Shown one piece after another: positions 33,504 through 42,997 of a stretch of 64,000 nt of DNA (within the stretch, counting starts at the first letter, position 1; the number at the start of each line of letters is the position of its first letter). The position numbers and the translations under genes are program-made. Location: contig NZ_JAASHM010000003.1 in assembly GCF_019734195.1 (NCBI RefSeq), positions 1 through 64,000 of the forward strand, in the 5' to 3' direction. Source of the stretch: Clostridium sp. K13 (lineage in GTDB: Bacteria > Bacillota > Clostridia > Clostridiales > Clostridiaceae). The notes beneath the pieces were generated by a model. It ran no database searches. It was not told where the DNA came from and worked only from the letters and a program-made list of their open reading frames with translations.

Positions 33504-34526
33504 ATGAAAAAAGAAATTCTTTTAACAGGTGATAGACCAACTGGTAAGCTTCATATAGGTCATTATATGGGCTCATTAGTAAATAGAGTAAATTTACAAA
33601 ACAGTGGACTATATGAAAGTTATATTATTATAGCAGATCAGCAAGCATTAACAGATAATGCTAGAAATCCTGAAAAAATAAGAAATAGTTTAATAGAGGT
33701 AGCTTTAGATTATTTAGCAGTTGGAATAGATCCAACAAAATCAACTATTTTTATTCAATCACAAATACCTGAATTAAATGAACTTACAATGCATTATTTA
33801 AACTTAGTTACTGTTGCAAGGCTAGAAAGAAATCCTACAGTAAAAAATGAAATAAAAGAGAAAGATTTTAATTTGAGTATCCCAGCAGGATTTTTAATTT
33901 ATCCTGTAAGCCAAACTGCTGATATTACAGCCTTTAAAGCTGATATAGTTCCAGTAGGTGAAGATCAGCTTCCTATGATAGAACAAACAAGAGAAATAGT
34001 TAGAAGCTTTAATACCATTTACCAAAAAGAAGTTTTAGTAGAACCAAAGGCAATTTTACCAAAGGATGGGTTAGGTAGATTACCTGGTATAGATGGAAAA
34101 GCTAAAATGAGTAAATCTTTAAATAATGCAATTTATCTCAGTGATGAGCCAGATGTGATAAGAAATAAAATTATGTCCATGTATACTGATCCTAATCATA
34201 TTAGGATTGAAGATCCAGGAAATATAGATAATAATACTGTATTTACCTATTTAGATGCTTTTTGTAAAGATAAAGATTTCTTAGAAGAAATGAAATCACA
34301 TTATAAAAATGGTGGACTTGGGGATGTAAAAGTAAAAAAATATCTAAATGAAATAATTCAAGCGGAGCTTGAACCAATAAGAAGTAAGAGAAAAATCTAT
34401 GAAAAGGATTTAGATTATGTATATGATATTTTGAAAAAAGGGAGTGAAATAGCTAGAAGTAAAGCCGCTATCACTTTAACTGAAGTAAGGGAAGCAATGG
34501 GTATAGAATATTTTTCACAGTATTAA
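33504..34526 (+). CDS. trpS: Tryptophanyl-tRNA synthetase
   Basis: 340 residues from ATG 33504, 7-8 nt after AGGAGTG; the in-frame GTG at 33495 is inside that site. Class I signatures are intact: HIGH at residues 17-20 (KLHIGHYMG) and KMSKS near 200 (GKAKMSKSL). It charges tRNA-Trp. Preceded by a T-box leader, so expression should rise when Trp is short. Confidence 0.97.
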   Translation: MKKEILLTGDRPTGKLHIGHYMGSLVNRVNLQNSGLYESYIIIADQQALTDNARNPEKIRNSLIEVALDYLAVGIDPTKSTIFIQSQIPELNELTMHYLNLVTVARLERNPTVKNEIKEKDFNLSIPAGFLIYPVSQTADITAFKADIVPVGEDQLPMIEQTREIVRSFNTIYQKEVLVEPKAILPKDGLGRLPGIDGKAKMSKSLNNAIYLSDEPDVIRNKIMSMYTDPNHIRIEDPGNIDNNTVFTYLDAFCKDKDFLEEMKSHYKNGGLGDVKVKKYLNEIIQAELEPIRSKRKIYEKDLDYVYDILKKGSEIARSKAAITLTEVREAMGIEYFSQY

Positions 34527-34576
34527 AGTGACAAGTTTTACAAAAAAATATATAATAAGGATGATAAATAAAGTTT

Positions 34577-35014
34577 ATGGAGGAAAATATAGAAATGGGC
34601 GAAAGAAAAAATAAAGCAATAGAATTGCACAGTAATAGATATACATGTTCACAAGCTGTAGCATGTGCTTTTTGTGATTTAGTAGATGTTGATGAATCTA
34701 CAATGAAAGATATGGTTAAAAGATATAGTGGTGGAGCTTATAAAGTATGTGGAGCTGTAATGGGGGCATACGTTATAGCTAATTACTTAAATGGAAATAT
34801 AAATCTAGAAAATCCAGCTGAAGCAGTTAAAGATGACATGGAGCTTTTAAATGAAATTGAAAAAAAGTTTAAAGATAAAAATACTTCAGTATTATGTAAA
34901 GAGCTAAAAGGAATTACTACTGGAACGATGCTACGTTCTTGTAGAGGCTGTGTAGAAGATGCAGCAGAAATTTTAGAAGAAATAGTAGATTTAAAAATGA
35001 ATATCTATTGTTAG
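34577..35014 (+). CDS. C_GCAxxG_C_C family protein
   Basis: 145 residues with the scattered conserved cysteines of the C_GCAxxG_C_C family (putative redox-active protein): YTCSQAVACAF (about 22-33), VCGAVMGAY near 56, VLCKELKG and SCRGCVEDAAEIL near the end. The first cysteine block and the terminal CxxC-like pair could hold a disulfide or metal. It lies about 50 bp after trpS and may be co-transcribed. The biological role is unknown. Confidence 0.85.
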   Translation: MEENIEMGERKNKAIELHSNRYTCSQAVACAFCDLVDVDESTMKDMVKRYSGGAYKVCGAVMGAYVIANYLNGNINLENPAEAVKDDMELLNEIEKKFKDKNTSVLCKELKGITTGTMLRSCRGCVEDAAEILEEIVDLKMNIYC

Positions 35015-35023
35015 AAGTAATTT

Positions 35024-35065
35024 ATAAACCTGGTTTAAATTTTATTAAACTAGGTTTAACTTATA
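35024..35065 (+). terminator. Terminator after the Cys-rich gene
   Basis: AAACCTGGTTTAA pairs with TTAAACTAGGTTT, then a weak T-tail. Confidence 0.6.
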
Positions 35066-35274
35066 TATTATTTATAAAAAGAATATAATTTTTAAGTAAC
35101 TATTTATATAAATATGAATATAATAGTGTGTATTAAAGCCTTTATAATACTAAGGAGCGTAAAAATTCTATGTAAAATAAAAAAAATAAAGGAATATATG
35201 GAACTTTTTATGTTAAGTAATAGTCTAATAAATATAAATTAAATTTTTGCGGTATATTATGGGGTGTAAAAGAA

Positions 35275-35475
35275 GTGTGGAAGAAGTTAATTTTATCAGA
35301 AAAAGATTATGAATATTTAACAAAAGGATTAGCAAGTGGTGTTGGAATAGGAATAATAACAGGATCTTTAGTAGGCGATGTTTTATTTTTCTTTGCACTT
35401 GGAGGCGTATTAGGAATTATAGGGGCAGGCATATTTTCATTTTATAAAAAATTTAAAGTAGATCATAAAATTTAA
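35275..35475 (+). CDS. Small glycine-rich membrane protein
   Basis: 66 residues from GTG 35275, with a modest GGGGTG upstream. A charged N-terminus (LILSEKDYEYLTKG) precedes two glycine-rich hydrophobic segments, ASGVGIGIITGSLVGDVLFF and GGVLGIIGAGIFSF, and a basic end. It resembles small glycine-zipper membrane peptides. Function unknown. Confidence 0.55.
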   Translation: MWKKLILSEKDYEYLTKGLASGVGIGIITGSLVGDVLFFFALGGVLGIIGAGIFSFYKKFKVDHKI

Positions 35476-35507
35476 TAGCTATATATTTAATAAATATTAA
35501 AAGATTA

Positions 35508-35550
35508 TATTAATAAGTTTAGCAATAATATAATCTTTTTTATTTTTTAT
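35508..35550 (+). terminator. Intrinsic terminator
   Basis: AAAAGATTATATT pairs with ATATAATCTTTT, followed by a T-run. Confidence 0.7.
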
Positions 35551-35695
35551 AAATTATTCTTATAATGTAATATTACTGATAAATCTAAAATAAGCTTATA
35601 TTAATATTTATAAATTTACAATAAATAATTAATGTAAAAGTTAGTTTTAAATTGTTAATTATGATATTAAAAAGTTTATAGGAGTAAAATATATT

Positions 35696-36193
35696 ATGTT
35701 TAAAATAGCACTAAATAAAAATTGGAAAATGAGACAAATTGGAGAAAAAGAATGGAGAAAAGCTAATATATCTGAAAGTATATTAGGTGATTTGACTTCA
35801 AATAATGAAATTAGAAATTCTTATTTTAATGATAATGAATTAAAATCGAAAAATATTATAGACTATGATTATGAATATAGAAAATTTTTTGATGTTAATG
35901 AAGAAATTTTTTATTGTGATAAAGTAATATTATATTTTGAAAAAGTAAGCAGACTAACAGATATTTATTTTAATGATAAGCTACTTTTAACTGCTAATAA
36001 TATTAATATTCCCTATAAGATTGACATAACTAATTCTTTAAAAATTGTCAACAATGAAATAAAAGTTATTTTCAACTCCCCATCAAAATGTCTTGAAATA
36101 CAATCTAATTCTGAATTCAAAATGAATGATTCTTTATACTTTCCTTATATAGAAATATTAGGTTGTGTTAACTTATTAAGTAGTAATAAATAA
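35696..36193 (+). pseudogene. N-terminal domain of a GH2 beta-mannosidase, truncated
   Basis: 165 residues from ATG 35696 (AGGAG 8-10 nt upstream). The sequence follows the N-terminal jelly-roll domain of beta-mannosidase-type GH2 enzymes: LNKNWKMRQIGEKEWRKANI, then SYFNDNELKSKNII with DYDYEYRKFFDV, VILYFEKVSRLTDIYFNDKL and NEIKVIFNSP. Full enzymes have over 800 residues with the catalytic TIM barrel later. Here a TAA at 36191 and a terminator follow. No catalytic residues remain, so it is a stub; a retained lectin-like protein is less likely. Confidence 0.7.
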
Positions 36194-36245
36194 ATCCTAA
36201 TTTAATCATTAGATTTTAATGAATAATTTTAAAGTATTGAGAATA

Positions 36246-36290
36246 ATTAAAGGTGGGCAAAATTGCAGACCTTTAATTTTTTTTTTGATA
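36246..36290 (+). terminator. Intrinsic terminator after the mannosidase stub
   Basis: ATTAAAGGT pairs with ACCTTTAAT, then ten T. Confidence 0.75.
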
Positions 36291-36411
36291 AAAATAAATT
36301 TTCTCTTTATATTAATTATAAATTTATCATTATAATTAATACTTATATATGATTATTTATAAAATATATGGTAAAATATATAAAAATTATAAGTATAAAG
36401 GAGTACTAGCA

Positions 36412-36729
36412 ATGGAAGAAACAATACGTAGAGTAAGAAAATTTAGAAAAGATAGAGAGTGGGATCAATTTCATTCTCCATCAAATTTAGCAAAAGCTAT
36501 TTCTATTGAAGCAGCAGAATTATTAGAAGAATTCTTATGGGATAATGAAAATTATAACAAACAAAATGTTCAAGAAGAATTAGCAGATGTTATGGTTTAT
36601 TGCTTACATATGGCTGATGCTTTAAATGTTAATATTAATGAAATAATAAATAATAAGATGGATAAAAATGAAAAGAAATATCCAGTAGAAAAATCTAAAG
36701 GAAATAGTAAAAAATATACTGAGTTATAA
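36412..36729 (+). CDS. MazG-like nucleotide pyrophosphohydrolase
   Basis: 105 residues from ATG 36412, behind AAAGGAG. The all-alpha NTP pyrophosphatase motif is present: LAKAISIEAAELLEEFLW (about 26-43) with the EExxE-type metal ligands, then EELADVMVYCLHMADAL (about 55-71) with E and D ligands. Family members hydrolyse NTP or dNTP to monophosphates, cleaning non-canonical nucleotides. Short single-domain form. Confidence 0.88.
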   Translation: MEETIRRVRKFRKDREWDQFHSPSNLAKAISIEAAELLEEFLWDNENYNKQNVQEELADVMVYCLHMADALNVNINEIINNKMDKNEKKYPVEKSKGNSKKYTEL

Positions 36730-36800
36730 TTATATATTGTAAATAAAATCAAAAAAATGTATAATTATTCTAAAACTTATAAGTAAAGGCAGGAAAGCAA

Positions 36801-39800
36801 ATGAATAGGGGCAATTTAATTGATATTTTAAAAAAGAAAATAGTAGTTCTTGATGGAGCTATGGGAACAAGTATACAAAACTTTAAGTTAACTGAAGAAG
36901 ATTTTAGGGGTGAGTTACTTAAGGATTTTCATAAAGAACAAAAAGGTAATAACGATGTATTATCATTAACAAAGCCTGAAATAATAAAAAAAATTCATAG
37001 GGATTTTTTAGAGGCAGGCTCAGATATAATTGAAACAAATACTTTTAGTTCTACAACTATATCTCAAGAAGATTATAAATTAGAACATTTAGTTTATGAT
37101 TTAAATTATAGATCAGCAAAAATTGCAAGAGAAGTAGCAGATGAGTTTACATCAAAAACTCCAGACAAACCAAGATTTGTTGCAGGTTCTATTGGACCTA
37201 CAAATAAGACAGCATCTTTATCACCTGATGTAGAAAATCCAGGTTATAGAAATATTACTTTTGATGAGCTTGTAGAAGCATATAGTGAACAAATTTCTGC
37301 ACTTATGGATGGTGGAATAGATTGTGTATTAATTGAAACTATTTTTGATACATTGAATGCTAGAGCAGCTATAGTTGCAGCTAATAATGTTTATAAGCTA
37401 AAAGGAAAAAATCTTCCTATAATGATTTCTGGAACTTTAACTGACAAGTCTGGCAGAACATTATCTGGTCAAAAGTTAGATACTTTTGCACAATCTATTA
37501 GAAATGAAAATGTAATTTCAATAGGATTAAACTGTTCTTTTGGTGGAGAGGATATAATACCATTTATAAAAGAATTAGCAAATACTCAAGATATGTTTAT
37601 ATCTGTTTATCCCAATGCAGGCTTACCTAATATATTAGGTGAATATGATGAACTTCCTAATATAACTGCAGGATTTATACGCCAATTAGCTGAAGAAAAG
37701 AAAGTAAACATTGTTGGTGGATGTTGTGGGACTACAGCAAATCATATAAAAGCAATATCTGATGTTGTAGAGGGATTAGAACCAAGAAAAATTCCGGAAA
37801 TTAAAATAGAAAGTATATATTGTGGCCTTGAGGTGGTTAGAAGCAATAAAGAAAATAATTTTATAAATATAGGTGAAAGAACTAATGTAGCTGGTTCTGC
37901 TAAGTTTGCAAGGCTTATAAGAGAGAAGAAGTATGAAGAAGCTTTGTCTATAGCAAAAGATCAGGTAGAAAATGGGGCTCAAATAATAGATGTTAACTTT
38001 GATGATGGATTATTAGATAGTGTTAAAGAAATGGAGTATTTCTTAAAGCTATTAGCATCTGAACCTGATATATCTTCAAAACCTATAATGATAGATTCAT
38101 CAAGATGGGAAGTAATAGAGGCTGGATTAAAAAGTATTCAAGGAAAACCTATAGTAAATTCCATTTCATTAAAAAATGGTGAAGATGAATTTTTAACTCA
38201 TGCTAGAGTTGTTAAAGATTTTGGTGCTGCTGTTGTGGTAATGGCATTTGATGAAAACGGACAAGCAGATACTTTTAATAGAAAAAAAGAAATATGTTCA
38301 AGGGCTTATAATTTATTAGTTAATAAGTTAAAATTTCCACCACAGGATATAATATTTGATCCTAATATTTTAGCAATTGCAACAGGTATAGAAGAACATG
38401 ATAATTATGCTGTTGATTATATAAATGCTACTAGATGGATAAAAGAAAATCTTCCTTATGCTAAAGTATCAGGAGGCGTATCAAATTTATCCTTCTCATT
38501 TAGGGGAAATAATACTATCAGAGAAGCAATGCATTCAGTGTTTTTATATCATGCAATAGAGGCTGGAATGGATATGGGAATAGTTAATCCAGGAATGATA
38601 CAAATTTATGATGATATTCCTAAAGATTTATTAGAACTTGTTGAAGATGTAGTATTAAATAGACGTAAAGATGCAGCAGAAAGATTATTAGATAAAGCAG
38701 AAGACTATAAAAAAGGAAGTACATCAATCCAAACTAACAAAAATGCATGGAGAGAAAATAATTTAGATGAAAGATTAAGTTACTCATTAATTAAGGGAAT
38801 AACTGAATATATAGATGAAGATTTAGAAGAAGCAATAAAAAAGTATCCAAAAGCCCTTAATATAATAGAAGGTCCATTAATGAATGGTATGACTAAAGTT
38901 GGAGAACTATTTGGAGATGGAAAAATGTTTTTACCTCAAGTTGTTAAATCAGCTAGAGTTATGAAAAAGGCTGTTTCATTTTTACTTCCATATATAGAAA
39001 ATGATAAAAAAGAAGGGGAAACCTCTAAAGCCGGTAAGATTCTTTTAGCAACAGTTAAAGGCGATGTTCATGATATTGGTAAAAATATTGTTGGTGTAGT
39101 TCTGGCTTGTAATAATTTTGAAATAATAGATTTAGGAGTTATGGTTCCTTGTGAAGAAATAATTGAAACTGCAATTAAAGAAAAGGTTGATATAATTGGA
39201 CTAAGTGGCCTTATAACACCTTCTTTAGATGAAATGTGTCATATAGCTTTAGAAATGGAAAATAGAAATATGAATATACCTATAATAATTGGTGGTGCTA
39301 CAACCTCCAAAGCTCATACTGCTTTAAAAATAGCCCCTAATTATAGTGGAACAATAGTATATGGATATGATGCTTCAAAAACTGTTGAAATATGTAAAAA
39401 TCTATTAGGTGAAAATAAATTTGAATATATTCAATCTATTGAAGGTGAATATGAAGAGGTAAGAAACACTTATAATAAATATGAAAAAAAGATGATATCA
39501 TTAGAAGAAGCTAGGGAAAATAAATATCAAATAGATTGGAATAACACTAATATTGAACAACCTAATTTTATAGGTATAAAAGAAATCTGCAATTATACTA
39601 TATCTGATTTAAGACCTTATATTGATTGGACATTCTTCTTTGTAGCATGGGAAATGAAAAAGTTATATCCAGATATTTTAAAAGATTCAAATTATGGAGA
39701 AGAAGCTAAAAAGATATTAAGTGATGCTAATGATATGTTAGATTTTATTGAAAAAAATAATGTTATAGATCTTAAAGGTGTTTTTGGTATATTTAAAGCC

Positions 39801-40460
39801 AATTCAAATGGGGATAATATTGAAGTTTATAATAACGATAATAGTGTAGCAACAACATTTAATTTATTTAGGGAGCAAATGAAAAAAAGTTCTGGTAATT
39901 ATTTATGCCTTTCTGACTTTATTGCACCTAAAGAAACTGATATAACTGATTACTTAGGTGGATTTATAGTAACAGCTGGAATTGGAACAGATAAATATGC
40001 TAAAGATTTAGAAGCAAAAGGTGATTCATATAATTTAATCATGTTAAAACTTGTATGTGATCGATTAGCAGAAGCATTTGCAGAAAAGCTTCATGAAGAT
40101 ATAAGAAAGTATTACTGGGGATATGCCACAGATGAAAATTTAAATATGAAAGAAATTTTAAAAGCTAGTTACAGAGGTATTAGACCAGCATTTGGATATC
40201 CATCACTTAGTGACCAAAGTCAAATGAAAAAACTATTTGATCTTTTAGATGGTGAAAAGGTAACAGGTGTAAAACTAACTGAAAGCTATATGATGGATCC
40301 TGTATCATCAGTATGTGGCTTATACTTTGCTTCAGAAAAATCAAGATATTTTAATTCTAATTTAATTGATAAAGATCAAGCTGAAGATTATGCAAGAAGA
40401 ATTGGATGTACTAGAGAAGAACTTGAAAAATCTTTACCTAACATTTTGTCTTATAAGTAA
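36801..40460 (+). CDS. metH: Cobalamin-dependent methionine synthase, full length
   Basis: 1219 residues with all four modules. The homocysteine domain (about 1-325) has DGAMGTSIQ and the zinc cysteines in VGGCCGTT near 308. The methyl-THF (pterin) domain begins near 353 with [16 protein letters not shown]. The cobalamin module (about 640-880) contains the cap and [11 protein letters not shown] near 755, whose histidine is the lower axial cobalt ligand, plus [10 protein letters not shown] near 830. The AdoMet reactivation domain (about 890-1219) includes RPAFGYPS and [12 protein letters not shown]. It methylates homocysteine to methionine. No cobalamin or SAM riboswitch is seen upstream, and no metF is adjacent. 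Confidence 0.97.
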   Translation: MNRGNLIDILKKKIVVLDGAMGTSIQNFKLTEEDFRGELLKDFHKEQKGNNDVLSLTKPEIIKKIHRDFLEAGSDIIETNTFSSTTISQEDYKLEHLVYDLNYRSAKIAREVADEFTSKTPDKPRFVAGSIGPTNKTASLSPDVENPGYRNITFDELVEAYSEQISALMDGGIDCVLIETIFDTLNARAAIVAANNVYKLKGKNLPIMISGTLTDKSGRTLSGQKLDTFAQSIRNENVISIGLNCSFGGEDIIPFIKELANTQDMFISVYPNAGLPNILGEYDELPNITAGFIRQLAEEKKVNIVGGCCGTTANHIKAISDVVEGLEPRKIPEIKIESIYCGLEVVRSNKENNFINIGERTNVAGSAKFARLIREKKYEEALSIAKDQVENGAQIIDVNFDDGLLDSVKEMEYFLKLLASEPDISSKPIMIDSSRWEVIEAGLKSIQGKPIVNSISLKNGEDEFLTHARVVKDFGAAVVVMAFDENGQADTFNRKKEICSRAYNLLVNKLKFPPQDIIFDPNILAIATGIEEHDNYAVDYINATRWIKENLPYAKVSGGVSNLSFSFRGNNTIREAMHSVFLYHAIEAGMDMGIVNPGMIQIYDDIPKDLLELVEDVVLNRRKDAAERLLDKAEDYKKGSTSIQTNKNAWRENNLDERLSYSLIKGITEYIDEDLEEAIKKYPKALNIIEGPLMNGMTKVGELFGDGKMFLPQVVKSARVMKKAVSFLLPYIENDKKEGETSKAGKILLATVKGDVHDIGKNIVGVVLACNNFEIIDLGVMVPCEEIIETAIKEKVDIIGLSGLITPSLDEMCHIALEMENRNMNIPIIIGGATTSKAHTALKIAPNYSGTIVYGYDASKTVEICKNLLGENKFEYIQSIEGEYEEVRNTYNKYEKKMISLEEARENKYQIDWNNTNIEQPNFIGIKEICNYTISDLRPYIDWTFFFVAWEMKKLYPDILKDSNYGEEAKKILSDANDMLDFIEKNNVIDLKGVFGIFKANSNGDNIEVYNNDNSVATTFNLFREQMKKSSGNYLCLSDFIAPKETDITDYLGGFIVTAGIGTDKYAKDLEAKGDSYNLIMLKLVCDRLAEAFAEKLHEDIRKYYWGYATDENLNMKEILKASYRGIRPAFGYPSLSDQSQMKKLFDLLDGEKVTGVKLTESYMMDPVSSVCGLYFASEKSRYFNSNLIDKDQAEDYARRIGCTREELEKSLPNILSYK

Positions 40461-40482
40461 AAAATACTTAAATAAAAAGAAA

Positions 40483-40518
40483 CTAAGTATATCATTTAGA
40501 TATACTTAGTTCTTTTTT
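40483..40518 (+). terminator. Intrinsic terminator of metH
   Basis: AACTAAGTATATC pairs with GATATACTTAGTT, then TTTTTT. Confidence 0.85.
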
Positions 40519-40616
40519 ATTTGAAACAAGGTTATATTTTTTTATGATATATTATTTATATATTTAAATCATATTTTGATAATTTAAAAGTTATTTATAT
40601 AAGAAAGGACTTACAG

Positions 40617-41276
40617 ATGGATAAAGAATTAATAATAAATAAAACTAAAGAGTTTGTTAAAGAAAAACTTTATGGTGAAGGTAGTGGACATGATTGGTAT
40701 CATATTGAAAGGGTATATAATTTATCAAAATACTTAGCTAAGAAAGAAAATGCAGATTTTTTTATAGTAGAAATGACTGCTTTATTACATGATATAGATG
40801 ATTGGAAATTTTCAAGTAATAACACTACAGATACAACAACTACAGAAAATTTTTTAAAAAGCTCTGGAGTTACTGAAGAAGACTTAATAAAAATTATTAA
40901 AATTATTAAAACTATGTCTTTTAAAGGTGGCGTAGTTGATTCAAGTCAAGATACTATAGAAGGAAAAGTTGTACAAGATGCAGATAGGTTAGATGCAATT
41001 GGTGCAATTGGAATTGCAAGAACATTTGCCTATGGAGGAAGTAAAAATAGAGTTATTTATGACCCTAATATTAAACCAATTAACTTTAACTCATTAGATG
41101 AAGTTAAAAGTAGCGATAATCATACAATAAATCATTTTTATGAAAAATTATTAAAGCTTAAAGATCGAATGAACACTAAATCAGCCAAAGAAATTGCTAT
41201 AGCAAGACATAAATATATGGAAGAATTTTTAAATGAGTTTTATTATGAATGGAACTTTAATATGGAAGATAATTAG
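40617..41276 (+). CDS. HD-domain phosphohydrolase
   Basis: 219 residues. HD signature: HDWYHIERVYNL (about 24-35), LLHDIDDWKF (about 59-68), and QDADRLDAIGAIGIARTFAY (about 120-139). This subgroup resembles YedJ-like HD hydrolases acting on nucleotides or related phosphates; the substrate is unknown. AAGGA lies about 8-10 nt before the ATG. It is a single gene with a terminator, separate from the hyd operon that follows. Confidence 0.88.
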   Translation: MDKELIINKTKEFVKEKLYGEGSGHDWYHIERVYNLSKYLAKKENADFFIVEMTALLHDIDDWKFSSNNTTDTTTTENFLKSSGVTEEDLIKIIKIIKTMSFKGGVVDSSQDTIEGKVVQDADRLDAIGAIGIARTFAYGGSKNRVIYDPNIKPINFNSLDEVKSSDNHTINHFYEKLLKLKDRMNTKSAKEIAIARHKYMEEFLNEFYYEWNFNMEDN

Positions 41277-41280
41277 TTTA

Positions 41281-41318
41281 AAAGTCAGAGTTGAAATTTC
41301 AATTCTGATTTTTTCTAT
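41281..41318 (+). terminator. Intrinsic terminator of the HD gene
   Basis: AGAGTTGAAA pairs with TTTCAATTCT, then T-rich tail. Confidence 0.7.
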
Positions 41319-41351
41319 TTTAATGAATACGTTAGTAGAAATATTTTTTTA

Positions 41352-41380
41352 TTGACAATAATTTGAAATGAGAGTATTAT
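41352..41380 (+). promoter_or_regulatory. Promoter of the hyd leader
   Basis: TTGACA (41352-41357), 17-bp spacer, TATTAT (41375-41380). It lies after the HD gene's terminator and before the leader described next. Confidence 0.8.
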
Positions 41381-41386
41381 TTAAAC

Positions 41387-41565
41387 ATAAATTATTTACA
41401 AATATAGGATATTAAATATAAAAAGTATAATTAAATCTGATAGAAAAGTTAAGTCTGATCTAAAAGAGAGTAATTAAAAGTTTGGTAAATATATATAAGC
41501 GCCTCTTTTCGTTTATATATTTTATTTAGCTAGCTTTCTTTTAAAGAAAGCTAGCTTTTTTTATT
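41387..41565 (+). ncRNA. Unrecognised structured leader RNA before the hyd operon
   Basis: About 180 nt lie between the promoter and a strong terminator. Visible structure: TCTGAT repeated twice (about 41437 and 41453); a stem ATATATAAGCG / CGTTTATATAT enclosing the loop CCTCTTTT; AAAAGAG at 41462-41468, complementary to CTCTTTT in that loop (41503-41509), able to form a pseudoknot or competing stem; then the 13-bp terminator stem. No known riboswitch consensus, T-box motif or protein antiterminator site was recognised. It could be an attenuator or a stand-alone sRNA. Confidence 0.55.
41528..41565 (+). terminator. Strong terminator within the hyd leader
   Basis: AGCTAGCTTTCTT pairs perfectly with AAGAAAGCTAGCT across TTA, then seven T. 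It ends 25 bp before the first hyd gene start, so it must be bypassed if the leader promoter drives the operon. Confidence 0.9.
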
Positions 41566-41590
41566 AGTATTGAATAAGGGGATGATAATT

Positions 41591-41839
41591 TTGAGGAAAA
41601 TAGCTGTAATAAGTGCAATTTTAGAAGAACCAAAAGAATGTCAAGAAAAGTTTAATAGTATTGTTTCAAATTTTAGAGGTAGCATAAAAGGGAGAATGGG
41701 TATACCTTTTGAAGAAGGAATTTCTGTTATTAGTATAACTGTAACAGGAACTTTAGAAGATATTAATAGTTTAACTGGAAAATTAGGAAATATCCCAGGA
41801 GTTGTAGTTAAAACAGCAATTGCAAAAAGGGAGATTTAA
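41591..41839 (+). CDS. TM1266-like iron-only hydrogenase system regulator
   Basis: 82 residues from TTG 41591, about 9 nt after AGGGG; ATG 41582 abuts that site. The ferredoxin-like alpha/beta fold matches the small TM1266/HydX-type family: KIAVISAILEEPKECQEKFN, RGSIKGRMGIPFEEGISVIS and LTGKLGNIPGVVVKTAIAKR. Such genes accompany [FeFe]-hydrogenase maturation genes and are proposed regulators, without proven mechanism. It is the first gene of hydE-hydG-hydF here. Confidence 0.85.
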   Translation: MRKIAVISAILEEPKECQEKFNSIVSNFRGSIKGRMGIPFEEGISVISITVTGTLEDINSLTGKLGNIPGVVVKTAIAKREI

Positions 41840-41847
41840 ATAAACCT

Positions 41848-42945
41848 ATGAATGTTAAGGATATTATAAATAAACTTTATAATACATCTATGGCTTCCTA
41901 TGAAGAACTTTTATTTTTATTAGATAATATATCTACTGAAGATAAGAAGTATTTAATTGAAAAATCACATGATGTATCATTAAAAAATTATAGCAATAAT
42001 GTATTTATAAGGGGTCTTATAGAATTTACAAACTATTGTATTAGAGATTGTAAGTATTGTGGAATAAGGAAATCCAATGATAAAGCAGATAGATATAGAC
42101 TTACTTTAGATGAAATATTAGAATGTGCAGATATTGGTGACAAGTTAGGATATAAAACTTTTGTTCTTCAAGGAGGAGAAGATCCGTATTTTACTGATGA
42201 AAAAATGGTTGAAATTATAACAAATCTAAAAAATAAATATCCTAATAATGCAATTACATTATCACTTGGTGAACGTTCATATAAATCATATGAAAAGATG
42301 TTTAAAGCTGGTGCTGATAGATATCTATTAAGACATGAAACAGCTAATAAAATGTTATATGAATCTTTACATCCTAATTCAAGTTTTGAAAATAGAAGAA
42401 AATGTCTTGAAAATTTAAAAAAGATAGGATATCAAATAGGAGCAGGATTTATGGTTGGACTACCAAATCAAAATAATAATGATTTAGTAGATGATCTATT
42501 GTATTTAAAAGAATTAAATCCTCATATGTGTGGTATTGGACCATTTATCCCACATATAGATACACCTCTTGCTAATGAGTGTGGAGGTACAGTTGAAAAA
42601 ACTATAACAATGTTAGCCTTAATAAGGTTAATATTACCTAAAGCTTTATTGCCTGCAACAACAGCACTTGGAAGTATTGATCCATTAGGAAGAGAGAAGG
42701 GGTTAAAAGCCGGTGGAAATGTAGTTATGCCTAATCTTTCTCCAACAAGTGTAAGAGAAAAATATTCACTTTACAATGGGAAAATATGCACTGGAGATGA
42801 AGCAGCTGAATGTAGAGACTGTATCGAAAAAAGAATAAATAATGCAGGTTTCAAATTAAAAGTTGATAGAGGAGATAGCTTAGTACTATCAGAAAGAGAA
42901 AGAAACTTAATATATAAAAATATAAAAATAAAAAATAATGTTTAA
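41848..42945 (+). CDS. hydE: [FeFe]-hydrogenase H-cluster radical SAM maturase HydE
   Basis: 365 residues, 8 bp after the TM1266-like gene. Radical SAM cysteines Cys64, Cys68 and Cys71 in NYCIRDCKYCGIRK. FVLQGGEDPYFTD and RHETANKMLYESLHP follow the usual HydE pattern. It makes part of the diiron subcluster, including the precursor for the dithiomethylamine bridge. The second, non-essential cluster may be near CTGDEAAECRDC at the C-terminus. Confidence 0.96.
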   Translation: MNVKDIINKLYNTSMASYEELLFLLDNISTEDKKYLIEKSHDVSLKNYSNNVFIRGLIEFTNYCIRDCKYCGIRKSNDKADRYRLTLDEILECADIGDKLGYKTFVLQGGEDPYFTDEKMVEIITNLKNKYPNNAITLSLGERSYKSYEKMFKAGADRYLLRHETANKMLYESLHPNSSFENRRKCLENLKKIGYQIGAGFMVGLPNQNNNDLVDDLLYLKELNPHMCGIGPFIPHIDTPLANECGGTVEKTITMLALIRLILPKALLPATTALGSIDPLGREKGLKAGGNVVMPNLSPTSVREKYSLYNGKICTGDEAAECRDCIEKRINNAGFKLKVDRGDSLVLSERERNLIYKNIKIKNNV

Positions 42946-42997
42946 GTTAATTTAAATAATATAACTTTAGTAAAATAAAATGGTAGGAGAATTATTT

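Noticed and set aside
36730-36800. SAM or cobalamin riboswitch before metH
   Set aside because: The gap is only 71 bp and lacks any of the conserved boxes.
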